Shown: positions 1-12,262 of the stretch, in pieces
How positions within the stretch are numbered: position 1 is the stretch's first letter
How the letters are laid out: every line of letters starts with the position of its first letter
Position numbers and translations under genes: made by a program
Notes under the pieces: generated by a model
The model's database searches: none
Seen by the model: the letters and a program-made list of their open reading frames with translations, nothing else
What the model was told of the DNA's origin: nothing
Assembly (NCBI GenBank): GCA_963854835.1
Contig: OY978528.1
Span: 34,951,335-35,015,334 of the forward strand
Direction: 5' to 3'
DNA from: Megamerina dolium
Taxonomy: Eukaryota > Arthropoda > Insecta > Diptera > Megamerinidae
DNA: 64,000 bases

Positions 1-1065
1 GATTATAAAGATGCACCAATGACCTTAAAAGTATTTCATTTGTTTATATGGTCGTTTTGTACTCAGCTTTATTATGTTGTTTTTCAAGTGTTTTATTTTG
101 TTTTTGTGCTTCAGTAAAACTATGTGATACGACGATATAAATGATCAGAATGTAGAAATTCTTGTTGAAATAAAAGAACAATCTCACAGATACACAAATA
201 TGCATGTATCTGATGCAATACGATTATATCATACGAGTGCATATTTATATTTTAATTTAATGTGTAAGACAATAAATATCAGCTTTCTCATCCACATACA
301 GGGTATATCATTGCCAGAGGTTAACTCTGATATCAGAATGAATGAAATGTTTACATATCGACCGAAGTCAAGTCAAGCATTAGTTAATTGTAATGGAAAT
401 CCCAAATTATATTCGAAGTGTATAGAATATAGACACATTTTGTACAAAACTTTATTTGCAATCAATCTTATATAATGTTCTTCAACATTTCTACACTAAG
501 AAATCAGTTTTGATAAGATTTTCTTCTTGCAAGCATACACCCTGTAAAAATAAATATCAGTTTTCATATAATCATATATTGTCATATATGTTTGTTGTAC
601 ATATACAATATTTATAATATATAACTGCATGCATCTTCCCAGCTGGAAATATTATAGTTTAGTTGAAAACTCCATTAAATACTTTCTGATGACCCTTGCC
701 TTATGCTTCCTTTCGAAGGCGTTTTTATGTTAAGCATGCATGATATTCATCATACAGCCAACATTAAGTAAGTAACTAGTAGTTAGTTAGTATGTAGTTC
801 AAATATTCTTAACACCAAGTAAATGTTATTGTTAAATGCTATTGTAATTGCAGTTGATATTTTGAATGTTTGAAACAATGTTTTAAACATTTATTTCCAT
901 TTCAATAATATCGAAAAAAATTTCAAAAATTTGTAGAATGTTATCAAACATTTTTTTCTTGTGGTTTCACTATTATTACAAAAAAAAATTTGTTTAATAT
1001 CGTAAAAAAAATGTGATATTAGATTTTAGACAACCATTTGCAACCATTTGGCATACTAATTATAC
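1..1065. other. AT-rich non-coding DNA, nothing recognised
   Basis: Very AT-rich sequence with short poly-A and poly-T runs. The only ORF (91 codons near 200-475) has no recognisable motif and looks like chance. Confidence 0.6.
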
Positions 1066-1069
1066 TTAA

Positions 1070-1769
1070 GGTAGTGGGCCGGTGTGACGGGTTCAACAAA
1101 TCGATTTTTTTTACATTTTTCGGAAGAAAAACATCTTAAAAATATTCTCTAAAAATCGACATTTTGAATATTTTTAAAGTTATAGCTAAAATAAGAGAGC
1201 GCGCCGTAGTGTGTATGAATCTGTTGTCAAAACTTTAATCGCGTTTTTCTCAAAACCTTGTTTTCGAAATTTCGGGGAAGCACTGACTCAAAACTATTCA
1301 TCTGATTTGGCTAAAAATTGTATCCGTTATTCTAGACACACATATCTCAATACGTAACCTTTAAAACATTTAAGTTTTTAATAATAAACTATTTAATTTA
1401 AACAATTTATCAAGAAAAAAAATTAAATTTTGAGAACTTTTTTCACAAGTCCGCCATTTTGTTTTTGTTTTCTTTTATGTATATTATAGGTTAGTTCATT
1501 AAATAATCTTTTGGAATTTTTTGTTTCAGATGACTTCGGAAGGCTGTGTGTTTCCCCGAACCAACTCACCTTTTTTCGAGGACTCCACTCTGATGTAAAA
1601 AATTAAATACAAATTAATGTAAAATTAACTTAAAAAAATTTTTTTTTTCTATATTTGAGGACACCAATAAAAACATGTAAAAATTTTAAAACGATCGCAT
1701 TTTATTTTCTTGTTAAAAAAAATTCATGAAAAAACGTCGAAATTTCTGTCGTCACACCGGACTACTTCC
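1070..1769. mobile_element. MITE-like element with TTAA target duplication (MITE-1)
   Basis: A 700 bp non-coding unit flanked on both sides by TTAA (1066-1069 and 1770-1773). The ends are inverted repeats: the left begins GGTAGTGGGCCGGTGTGACG and the reverse complement of the right begins GGAAGTAGTCCGGTGTGACG, 17 of 20 identical. The interior is AT-rich with no transposase ORF. TTAA duplications are characteristic of the piggyBac superfamily, so a non-autonomous element mobilised by such a transposase is the likely reading. The family name is not known to me. The TIR start (GG) differs from the CCY start common in piggyBac, so superfamily placement is inference. Confidence 0.75.
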
Positions 1770-1773
1770 TTAA

Positions 1774-4700
1774 GGTTGAAATAAGTTTCCATATATTTAT
1801 CTATGTACATTAAGACAGATCAAATTTTGGACGGCTTGGCTCAGCAAAAACAGTCCCAATAAAAGTGTAAAATTTTATAAGACACACGCTAAGAAGCAGC
1901 GATATGGGGTGTTGGTTGTGAAGCAATTTTTAATGGTTCGTCATACATTTCATGGCTCTAGGCAGCTATTTTCGATTTTCAGATACTTTTTGTATAATTA
2001 CTTACCTCATATCTTTATTTCTTATAGGGGACCCCCTTACAAAATTGCTGCTTTTCAGTCCAAATCAGAAAATTCTGCATACTTCTTTGCATAGCAATTA
2101 TTGAAATTACCTAAATTTAAGCCAAAGATAGTCCAAAGTTTGCTGCATTCAATGTAATCTACCTTACCTGCAGCTTACAAACATATGCATATGTATCATC
2201 TCTTAATTATGAAATTAATATTAATTACGATATTAAATTTGAGCGCCTTTCACAGATGACATGACATCCAATATGTAAACCTACGATCAATAATACCGTT
2301 GAGTCCAACTAATATATACGTATTATAAGCGCATACTATATAGGACCCAATCCTTCGTTATACTAAAATTATAAAAGTATAATATATTAATAAATAAATA
2401 ATAAACAGAAACTACCACGTAACCAAAATGTTTAAATTAATAAATATAAAATGTGTGTATGAGTGGAGCGTGTATATTATGTCAAGCAAAAAATATATGG
2501 ATTTAAATTTTGGAAAAACGTTTGCAATAACGTCAAAACGAATTTTTTAATAATGTCAAATATTTTTGTTCTTATAGTTAAAAAAGACTTCGATATAATA
2601 TATTACAAACATTTTGCGATATTAATGCATTTCACATTAATAAATGCATCATGGATAGATCGTATCTTTAGAAAAATCTTAGTTCACAGTTCCTCTAGAA
2701 TGATCACCAAAATTCTGGCACAAATGTTAACAGCATTGTCATCATTATTGCCAACAGAGAAACTCATCAATGTATTAACCATTATTTACATATATTTATG
2801 ATGTTGTTGCTTTAATCTCTATTCTCGTACATACATTTATAATGCTTTATTCTTCTGAATATGATTTCAATATTGCGTAGGAGTTCCTTTCTCGAAAACT
2901 TGTCTGAGTAATTTTCCACTTTCGTTATTGCTGGTATTGTGTTTTTAGGTGTTGCGACTGCGACGATTCATACAATTTAAAGCTTTTTCATGTAAGTACC
3001 TACATACTTAATGGAGCACAATGAATGAGTAATTTGAATATAGGGGTTAAATATGTTAAACACTGCCACCACAGACTAGACAAAATATGAAAATTTTTTA
3101 ATATATTCAATATGTAGGTTTTTAATGTTTAATTAATGTAAGCTATCGATATAAATAAATTAAAAACTTAATTCTCTCATTTGTAATAACATAAATAGGT
3201 ATGAAAAGCATTTTTAAATAAGAAAATACCTGAATATCAGATTTTGATTTTCCTCCCACACACAAACATATGCTTACTGAGATTGAAATTTCATAGATAA
3301 ACACTCAAATAAATAAAACGAGTCGACATTAGGTACTCAATGCATTCAAAAACTCAAGAGGGTGGGCTGGGCCAAGAATTAAACAGACGAGAGGGTCAAT
3401 TTCATAGAGAAATTCTCAATTTTGCGTTTATAGCAAAAGTACATATATACATACATGCCTACTAAATATTTACCTCAAAACAAGCAGCAATTTAAAATAT
3501 TGTCATTATAGAATCAACATCACTCTATCCATATCCCATATTCCCGGTGTCATGCAATAGAAGCAATCAATATGCAATAATACATAGTATTCGCACTGCA
3601 ATGCTTTTATCTCTCTCTCAGTTTGAGTCGCATTGTAACAGGCTAACAGAAAGTGACCGCACAGCACTGCGCCGCAGACAGTAAGAGGACCATCAATGAG
3701 AGTGGTAATGAGCACCAATAGTCGGAGTAAACGGAGCACGGACTCTGAGTAATACACATATACATACATCCATACATACGATACATATGCATGGAAAGAG
3801 GAAAAAGCGCTTTTGTTGTTAGTATTGTTATAACGAATGAAACAGAATTAAATAGAATATGTGTGTGCACACAGCGACATAAAGATTTACTCCCTCATAT
3901 AAGCATAGGTACTCACTCAGTCGCTCGCAAGCACAGTCAGCCATATACACGCACACACATATGCACTCAAAAGACCGTAAGCAATGAGCGCTGAAGAAAG
4001 CAAGAACGTACGAAAAAGAGGCACACACAAGCAGCATCAAATATGCTCCTTTTTATGGCTGGAGCATACAATATATGTGTGCTCAAAGGTGAACTCGCAG
4101 GCACACCAATACATTGATACGAATACTGGCTCCTAAAAACGCAATCAAAGAAAAGAGACATTGGAAAAAGATGTAATAAAATCACATAAAACAATCCAGC
4201 CAGCTACACAACAAATAAGTAGGTACGCATCACTGCAGCTGTAGCAGCAGCGGTGTTCAGCATCGCAGTATGTGCTCACTGAGCGGAAGTAGTAGCAGTA
4301 ACAGTATCAGCAGCTACAGTTGAGTACAACAAAGAATACATCTCTTTCAATCTACGAGCACATATAGTAGGTGCCTACCTTAATATGTTTATTCTACTCT
4401 GTGATACACAGTATAGAACTGATTTAAATGGTGGGGAGATATTTGTATGTACATAGCATACATTGTCCGTATGATGTTAATTATTAATTATTCCAAAACT
4501 GATTCAATTTTCTAATTAAATAACAAGGAACAAGCCAACCGATTTAGCAACTGATAGGTACAATGCCTTTCAACGCCAATCCAATACTATATCCTCTGCT
4601 ATTGAGTCCCTGAACTGTTTGTACCCTTAAATAATAGCATCTAAATTGTAATTGTTTGAAAGAAAGATTTTTAACAATTTAGCAAAATGAAGGCAAAAGA

Positions 4701-4979
4701 AATTACGGTTTATCAATATTTGAGTACGGGAATCGCTTTTGTAACTATTTCGACTACGAATTCAACTAAAATAAGTAATGATGATGGAAATGATCATGAT
4801 TATTAAAAACATTGGGGAAGAAGAACAAATACTGACTTAATGTTTCACTCCTCTAAGGGTGATATGGACAACTATGGGATTATTTGTCGGTTTTTATGTT
4901 CTTACGTTACGTCCCTTTAGGAGTAAATATAGGGAGTAAGTATGTTGGCAGAGAATGTTAAGCAGAAACATCAATTGGA
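1774..4979. other. AT-rich non-coding DNA; CAG/TAG-rich patch near 4215-4325
   Basis: No supported gene. ORFs of 60-112 codons (for example 2463-2801 and the overlapping set at 3506-4194) lack known motifs and overlap each other on both strands. Around 4215-4325 there is a purine-rich patch of CAG, TAG and GCA triplets, common in fly non-coding DNA. An untranslated exon of a host gene cannot be excluded. Confidence 0.5.
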
Positions 4980-5011
4980 TCGCGAGGTGGCCCTTTGGAG
5001 CCACCTCGCGA
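4980..5011. other. GC-rich 12 bp perfect hairpin
   Basis: CGCGAGGTGGC at 4981-4991 is the exact reverse complement of 5000-5010, and the T/A pair at 4980/5011 extends the stem to 12 bp around the 8-base loop CCTTTGGA. It stands out in AT-rich surroundings. It is too short for a microRNA precursor; an element-end palindrome is more likely. Confidence 0.7.
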
Positions 5012-5148
5012 GCGAATTTTATATAAAATTCTATTTTATAGAGCAAATTCTATAAAAAGTAAAATACATCGAGACCGAGTCCTATTTATTTTTTTTTTCA
5101 GTATATTTACCTAAAAAATGGGATCTCTTAATTTATTATTATTATTTT

Positions 5149-6780
5149 TATACCCTGCATAATGCAATATGCATGGTATATTCATTTCGGTCAGATGTTT
5201 GTGTCCACTTGAAGGAATCTCCGGAGATATAGACATGGATATATATTCGTGATCAGCGTCGATTAAATTTTCGATTTAACGATGTCCGTCCGTCCGTCCG
5301 TCTGTCTGTCACCTGGCTGGTTCGCACGATAACTTGAGTAAATATTGAGCTATTTCGATGAAATTTGGCATAAGTAATCTATGATCCAAAGGTACGGAGG
5401 GGATTGATATTGGGCGTGATCGGTCAATAACCACGCCCACACCAAGCATTCAAAGCGACTAACCTCGAAATTTTCAAAATCTTTAAATTGCTATAACTCT
5501 CATAATATACGACTTGGGACAACAATATTTGGCACATAGACTTATACTATACTACTATATAACCTCGCCAAAAGTGGTTGAGCCACGCCTACTTTTTAGC
5601 GTAGCTCTCATACAAAGCGTCTGTACTTCTTTTAAATTGAAACTGCTGTAACTTCTACAATATTCTGTCCAGAATAACCATAATTGACACTTAGATTAAC
5701 ATAGTAGTCGGAAATAATACGGCAGAAAATCAGTATGCCACGCCCACTCCTTTTTGGGTCTCCCATACAAAGTTGCGGAAATTAAAAAAAATGTTACCGG
5801 TTATAACTTGCAAACTATTCAGCATAGAATAACGAGATTTAAGGTTTTGATTAGTATTGTACGAGCAACTAGGCTCACAGAAAATGGGCGCACCACGCCC
5901 ACTGTTTATCGTAGCCCCCATACAAATTTTAAATTGAAACAGCTGTAACTTCGGCAATCTTCTGTCTAGAATAACCATAATTGACACTTAAATTATTATC
6001 GTAGTCGGCAAAAATCTGGCAGAAAATCAGTGTACCACGCCCACTCCTTCATGAGTCTCCCATACAAAGTCAAGGGAATTAAACTAAAACTTTTAAGCTC
6101 CATAACTTACAAACCATTTAGCGTAGGACAACGAGATTTAAGGTATGGATTAGTATTGTACGAGCAACTAGGCTCACAGAAAATGGGCGCACCACGCTCA
6201 CTGTTTATTGTAGCCCCCATACAAATTTTAAATTGAAACAGCTGTAATTTCGGTAATCTTCTTCCTAAAATAACCATAATTGACACTTAGATTAATATCG
6301 TAGCCGGAAATAATCTGGCAGAAAATCAGTGTGCCACGCCCACTCCTTCATAGGTCTCCCATACAAAGTCGAGGGAATTAAACTAAAACTTTTAAGCTCC
6401 ATAACTTACAAACCATTTAGCGTAGGACAACCAAATTTAAGGTGTGGATTGATATTGAAAAATTAATTAGATATACCAGAAAGAGATACGTCACGCCCAC
6501 TTTTTATATAGCTTCCGTACAAAGTCTCGGATTTATCTTAAACATTAAAACACCCATAACTTACTAATTAATACGCCTAGGTCAACCCATTGCAACCTAT
6601 ATAGTTTAGATTTATAGGCAGAAATTGATCCTCCAAAATTGATGAGGTACGCCTGCTTCTTAATGTAGGTCCTATACAAAGTAGTGGAAGAAAAGGATGG
6701 ATATACGAGCAAACTTTTTATATATACTTCTACATATGCAGGGTATAATTTGGTCGGCCCCAGCCGACTGTAAGGAGATT
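5149..6780 (+). mobile_element. Helentron/DINE-1-like non-autonomous repeat, copy 1
   Basis: The unit begins TATACCCTGCAT and ends with the inverted copy ATGCAGGGTATA (near 6736-6747), followed by a terminal stem-loop GTCGGC-CCCA-GCCGAC, then TGTAAGGAGA and a poly-T run. Near 5285-5310 it carries a GTCC/GTCT tetranucleotide array. Subterminal inverted repeats, a (GTCY)n microsatellite and a 3' hairpin next to T-rich target DNA are features of DINE-1/Helentron-type non-autonomous elements of flies, and the 5' third resembles a widely dispersed Drosophila repeat as I remember it. No protein is encoded; ORFs of 60-90 codons here are by-products of the internal repeats. Related copies lie at 31790-34002, 49288-49948 and 53664-54850. 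Family assignment is moderately sure; being a dispersed repeat is certain. Confidence 0.7.
5586..6480 (+). repeat. Internal tandem modules of about 299 bp
   Basis: The phrase CCACGCCCACTCCT recurs near 5737, 6036 and 6335, a spacing of about 299 bases. Each time it is followed by the same order of phrases: CCCATACAAAGT, a block ending AACGAGATTTAAGG or similar, the ACAGCTGTAA phrase and ATAACCATAATTGACACTT. A diverged partial module precedes them from about 5586. Copy number would explain length differences between dispersed copies. Confidence 0.8.
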
Positions 6781-6795
6781 TTTTTTTTTTTTTCA

Positions 6796-7321
6796 TTATT
6801 CCGATTTACAACTAGTGTCAACTAAGTTCAAACGTACGTACAAGCTCCGGCCAGCGCAAATGTATTTCTATTCGGTACGTAACAATTTTTATTGTAAATT
6901 CTCTTCAACAAATTTTATAATCTACAAACAACTACCCAAACAAACCCCATCCTCTCAATAACTATGTGCTTTTTATGCTCTCTTAGTTCATTCGTAGATC
7001 GATTCTTTCATTCATTTCGTTCGTTCTCTCGTTCGCTCATTAGAATTAATAACGAATTGTTTTTATTTTTTGTTTTTTTAGTTTTTGTCGTTTTGTTTTA
7101 TGACATATCCATACAATACTCATATTATTTTTGTCAGCACTGCCACCGTAGTCCTACACTCTACGCCACACGACATAAGCTCCACTCTACAATACCACTT
7201 TACACGCTGGCACTTCACCCGCCACTTTACTTTTAACTGTGCTGCTCCACTTCATATTGGTGACGACAGCAGCAACGATGGCAACAACTTTAAACAAGTG
7301 AGAGCTGAGCTGTTATCGTCG

Positions 7322-7373
<52 letters not shown>

Positions 7374-9053
7374 CGTCATCATACCGTGTTGTTGTTCTTG
7401 AGTTTGAGTTTTTGCTGATGTTTCTATATAATGACTTGTTATTTTTCTAGTGGAGTTTATAGTTTTATTTAGTTTCATTTTTTCTTTTCAAGTCAATATT
7501 TAAAGGGTTCTGATTTCATATAATCCACTAGCTGTTGGCAGTCAGTCGGTAGTTGAGTGAGCCAGTAAGAAAAAAAACAAGTGAGTATGATGAATGTCTG
7601 AGCATAGAATGTGCACATACAATACATACGAATGCGAGAGTGAAGAGTAACAAGTGAGCAAGCTGATAAAAGCTTTTTTATTAGTTATTTTATTGTAAAT
7701 TTAATTTTTCGTTGGGCGGTGGTGATATGGTGGATGGTGGGATGTGGGTTAAAAAGGTTAGGATTCTAGCATTGTCAGTTATATTGGACATAATATTCGT
7801 ATACGATATATAGAATTTGTCCGGAGTTCATTCTTTTCAGACTATTATATTGAATTTTTTTTGTATGAATTGTTTTTATAAGTGTAGTTTTTTTGTTTTC
7901 TTTGCAAGTCTTCACATCATATTTTAATCAAGAGAGTTTTTTATTATCACACATAGAGAGGATAAAGAGAAAATTTGTTGATTGAAGGCAAAATATTGTC
8001 GCTTTATGATTTATTTTTATAAAAAAAAAAACAAAAAAATTTTTATACTCTTTATTGGGAACTTCTTAAGCGGATGCTTCAGATGTCATTTGTATATTAT
8101 TCCTCTTTGTTCTAATACTTCTTCTGTTACTCAGCTTAATTCTGCAGCTACCACACTCACGCATACATCATCCTACATACACCTACACCTACATGTTTAT
8201 CGGCTTCTTATTTCTGCTTCTTCTCGCGGTTGCATTCTTCTGCAAGAATTGTTGTTGTGTTTTTTTCGATTTGCTTTAATAATTTTATCAGTTCATTTTT
8301 GATTGCACATACGAGTATTCATACTACATGTAACCAACTCTGTGCACTTAACTTCCTGGGCCGTTCATGGGTTGTTGCTCACTCACTCACTCACTCATAC
8401 ACGATAAGTTTGTTGCAAGCTTTTCTTTTTCGTATTGGAGATTTTCATCATGAGAAAATAGCTTCAAATAATCAACAGGCTACAAGAAATCAAAGTAAGT
8501 GTCGCACTTGGGATATGTATGTATGGTATAGAAGAATATAACACGTGCAATATAAGCTCATCATTATTACCGACATTCTTAAAAGATTTGTTGCTGCTTT
8601 TATTGCTTCTGTGTGTTACTCTCGAACTTCTTACTAAGCTTTATTGGGTTTGCTTCTGCTCTTAATCCATTTGGGAGAAACTATATACATACAATGGAAA
8701 TTGAAGGTAATGACGACAAGTACGGGCAAAATGAGTAGAGATTCTTTCATTAAATTAAAACTAGTGTTTGTGTGTGCGAGTGTGTGAGTGTGTGTGTATG
8801 AAATAATGAAATTTTAGCAAGCAACAGGGAGAGAATATTAAAATTTAATTTGCTATTATTCTTATAGCCTCAATCTGTTTCGTCCTCTTCCAGTAGCACA
8901 TTTTATATATATGAAATTATTTCTAATTAATCTAAAAATGAGTTGAATATTATAGTGAGTGGATGAGAGGATAAGAGAAAGCAAGATAAAGAAATAAAGT
9001 CGCAATGTCTCAAATATTAAGATATTCTATATGTATCGTTTACCATTCTTACA
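6796..9053. other. AT-rich non-coding DNA with simple repeats
   Basis: No supported gene. ORFs at 6964-7450 and 7982-8541 are AT-rich, overlap one another in several frames and include the translated (CAT)n run; I recognise no domain. A short GT-rich run lies near 8767-8800. Confidence 0.5.
7323..7370. repeat. (CAT)16 microsatellite
   Basis: Uninterrupted CAT trinucleotide repeat of 48 bases, giving poly-Ser or poly-Met in chance ORFs on either strand. Confidence 0.95.
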
Positions 9054-9059
9054 TGATGT

Positions 9060-9434
9060 AAAATAAAATAAAATAAATATGTGGCCACATAAAGCCCCAA
9101 AGGGCTCATTGGCCGAGCTTCTCTTCCATTACTGTTGTGCGTCTTAAATTTTGGACAATATTAGAAGGGACCTACTTATTTTAGCCGGTTCCGAACGGCA
9201 GAACACTTGTGACATCACTTTTTCTGAGCATTGTCACAGAGTTCTTTAAGAAGCTTTTTCATGGCAAGTTGTTACTGTCGGAAGAATTGCCAATTGCTTG
9301 CCGACAGGTGGGTACCGTTCGAAAGAAAAATCTTATCGATATTAAATTTGTTATGCATCAGCCGGGGATTGAACCACCGACCTACAGATCAGAAGGCGAA
9401 CACACTAACCACTGAGCTACGGCACCCACCCAGC
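9060..9434 (-). mobile_element. tRNA-derived SINE, copy 1
   Basis: Read on the minus strand it starts with a tRNA-like head (TAGCTCAGTGGTTAGTG as A box, GGTTCAATCCC as B box) and ends with the conserved tail TGGGGCTTTATGTGG..CACATATTTAT and an ATTTT-type run. TGATGT flanks both sides (9054-9059 and 9435-9440), a probable short target duplication. It shares its full length with the copies at 11296, 46527 and 53859. ORFs inside are antisense readings of a non-coding RNA gene. Confidence 0.88.
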
Positions 9435-9440
9435 TGATGT

Positions 9441-11284
9441 GCCATCAGATAATAAAGAATTCAATCAGTTGCTTTAAAATACTAATCGAGTACCAATTAG
9501 CGATAATAGAATTTTATGACAAAATCGAAGCGATATTAGCATTAAATAAATTCAGAAATTACGTAAGAATCTAGTTTTTGAGTTATTTTATATATTAAAG
9601 TCTTTTTTTGCACATCTACCGCTCGGATGTAATTATAATACAGAACGACAAAGGCCCTTATCATGAGTTTCATTCGATCTTCGACTGTGGTCGAAAGTGT
9701 TGCTCGAACGAATTTTCATTAGGTGTTATGACGTTCATTCGGTTGTGAATTTCATTAGATTTCAGACTATCCAGTTGTTGTTTACTTTTTTTTTTAATTA
9801 GCGTTTAGTCGCCAAAAAGTAAAAACAAATGCAAAATATTTAAATTTTCAGCAATTTTCTCACACTACGCTGAAGCATCGAAAACAAAATTCTGTTCGAC
9901 AGAAAATTCGATACTCAACGAAAATTTCGACAAAGTTGCACACATCATGATATGAATTTGATATTCGATCTTCGAATTTCGATAATCGGCAAAGAACGAA
10001 AATAGAATGCAACTGATACTAAGGAAAGTTAACCTTGTTGTCCCACAAATTGTGTTATTCAAAAAGATTCGGAAAATAGACAAATACTTAAAACCTTTTG
10101 TATGAAGTTAAAAATATGATAAAGACAATAGAAGAAGAAATAAATAATGAAAAAGTCAATAAAACAAAAATGAATTCATAAATTTTAATGAAATTCGTCG
10201 AAACAAGTACTACTTAATTTTTTTGCCCTTCTTTCAGAAGCTGTGTTGTTGTGAATTTGGGCATGTTGAAGCCGAGAAGTAGTGACACATATTTCTCTAT
10301 TTTTTCAAACTTCAAAATATGTTTCTATTTCTGCACTGCAATAATAATGCTGAATTTGAAAAAGTTGCTTCATTTTCGGCTTACGCTACTACCTTAAAAT
10401 TGAACAATTATCCATCCAAATATATCTGGTTATTTTTTAACTGAAATCCAAGTCGATAATAATTATAATTTTTTGTAATGAACTACTACGAGTATATCCT
10501 CTGTTGGCTTGTCTATTTTACTTCTAGTATTTTTTGTGGGAAGCTGTTAAAGATCTTGACACATGAAATCATAGTTGCCATTCCTGATACTGAAACTCAA
10601 ACAAACGAAAATATATTGAAGAATTGGGTTGATCGTTTGATACTCTTTCACAAAATAAGAACAATCTTCTCTAATCTAAGTATGATTAGATTTTCCTATG
10701 TTGTTGTATTGTGGCAGCCTCTCTCACAATTTTTTTGTTCCTAATTTTATTTAAAATCGCCGATATGCGCTATATTAAAATTTTCTGTGCCTAGTTTTAT
10801 CTACCACTTTATCTTGAAATTTTATGTAGGATGTATTTCATTACTTTTTACTATGTAAATATATGAGAGCATGCAAGTACCAATATATGTACGTATTTAG
10901 AACACTACCATATATGTATTTATTGTATGTAGTCGTGCATGTGCATATAGTAAAAAAACCATATGTAACTTCAACTAACATATGTATTATATTTCAAATT
11001 GGTTCATATTGAAACGCATGCATGTAGGTATGCATGAATCGACATTCATCATATGTATTGCATTGAATAGCATCGTCATCATATGCGAACAACATTAATA
11101 TCTATGACTAGCATATGATGTGCGGTAATGCAACAATCAAATCAACGAATATCGTGCAAACTAAATAGAAGAAAATTTACAAAAAAAAAAAAACAAAACC
11201 TGCTTGCCTGATGTTTTATGAAATAAACGCAGATGCACAGAAATAGTAGGTAAAGCTGAAGAGTTCAGGCAATTATACATAGTT
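9441..11284. other. AT-rich non-coding DNA, nothing recognised
   Basis: No supported gene. 9650-10000 has many TTCGA/TCGAA motifs but I could not define element ends. The 88-codon ORF at 10478-10744 has no recognisable motif. Confidence 0.5.
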
Positions 11285-11295
11285 AGTATAAGTAC

Positions 11296-11664
11296 GAGTG
11301 GGTGACGTAGCTCAGTGGTTAGTGTGTTCGCCTTCTGATCTATAGGTCGTGGTTCAATCCCCGGCTGATGCATAACAAATTTAATATCGATAAGATTTTT
11401 CTTTCGAACGGTACCCACCTGTCGGCAAGCAATTGGCAATTCTTCCGACAGTAACAACTTGCCATGAAAAAGCTTCTAAAAATAACTCTGTGACAAATCT
11501 CAGAAAAAGTGATGTCACAAGTGTTCTGCCTTTCGGAACCGGCTAAAATAAGTAGGTCCCGTCTAATACTTTCTAAAATTTAAGACGCACAACAGTAATG
11601 GAAGAGAAGCTCAGCAAATGAGCTCTTTGGGGCTTTATGTGCCACATATTTATTTATTTTTTTT
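11296..11664 (+). mobile_element. tRNA-derived SINE, copy 2, full length
   Basis: A 369 bp insertion flanked by an exact 11 bp target duplication AGTATAAGTAC (11285-11295 and 11665-11675). The A box lies near 11309-11325 and the B box GGTTCAATCCC at 11351-11361, so an internal RNA polymerase III promoter is expected. The middle part (TACCCACCTGTCGGCAAGC) is not tRNA-like, and the 3' end is T-rich and AT-rich. The long duplication implies insertion by a LINE reverse transcriptase; which resident LINE is its partner is not visible. Confidence 0.93.
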
Positions 11665-11704
11665 AGTATAAGTACTAGTAAATGCCAGTAGGTAAAAGGA
11701 TTAT

Positions 11705-12262
11705 TTGATCGTTAAAGACTTGCGTCCTTGGTGTTGTCCATCTATGCAAAGTTTTTGGATTTATCATTTAACATTTAACAATGCAAAGCATACAACCTGG
11801 AGATCGAGGTTAACCACCGCCAAGGACAGAGAACTTTACAGAGCAATAAATGAGTATAAATTATCATACGTGTCAACTGGCCAGCCAACTTGCTGGCCAT
11901 CAGATAACAATAAATTGCCAGACTTAATCGATTTTACTGTGTTGAAAGGAATTCATCCTAGTCCCGTGTATGCAACCTCATGCTTTGATCTTTCCTCAGA
12001 TCACTCCCCAATTTTGATAACACTAAACTATGAAACTCAGTTAAAAACTGAACTTCCAAACCTGCATAATAAGAAAACAAATTGGTCAACATTTAAAGAT
12101 CATGTAACTCAATTCCTTCCACTAAATATCCTACTTAAAAATGAGGATGATATAGGAAAAGCCGCAGAGGTATTTACAAAAACAATTCAAAAAGCAGCAT
12201 GGTCTTCCACACCAAACGAAACTCCGGAAAACGCTAAGCCGACATTGAGCAGAAAAAAATGA
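11705..12262 (+). pseudogene. LINE endonuclease remnant, C-terminal part (jockey-like)
   Basis: From about residue 24 the product matches the second half of an apurinic-like (APE) endonuclease of jockey-type LINEs: NNAKHTTWRSRL, the STGQPTCWPSDNNKLPDLIDF block, and SSDHSPILITLN with the catalytic SDH motif near residue 100. The N-terminal catalytic residues are missing, so it cannot nick target DNA. The later residues are the EN-RT linker. The listed start is only the first in-frame ATG in truncated sequence, not a natural start. Confidence 0.8.

Noticed and set aside
3506..4194. Cluster of overlapping ORFs on both strands suggesting a host exon
   Set aside because: Cys/Tyr-rich chance products of TATG/CACA-rich DNA, overlapping in several frames with no domain or splice pattern I can support.
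4980..5011. MicroRNA precursor
   Set aside because: Stem is only 12 bp, far shorter than a pre-miRNA.
5586..6480. Possible CRISPR-like or satellite array
   Set aside because: Repeats of about 299 bp without spacers, inside a dispersed fly transposable element.
7085..7478. Poly-Ser and poly-Met ORFs
   Set aside because: They are translations of (CAT)16 with no conserved flanks.
9441..10100. MITE with TTCGA-rich interior
   Set aside because: I could not find matching inverted ends or a target duplication.
11296..11370. Possible tRNA genes (A and B boxes)
   Set aside because: Each copy continues into the same non-tRNA body and AT-rich tail with target duplications, and the anticodon arm does not fold properly; they are SINE heads.
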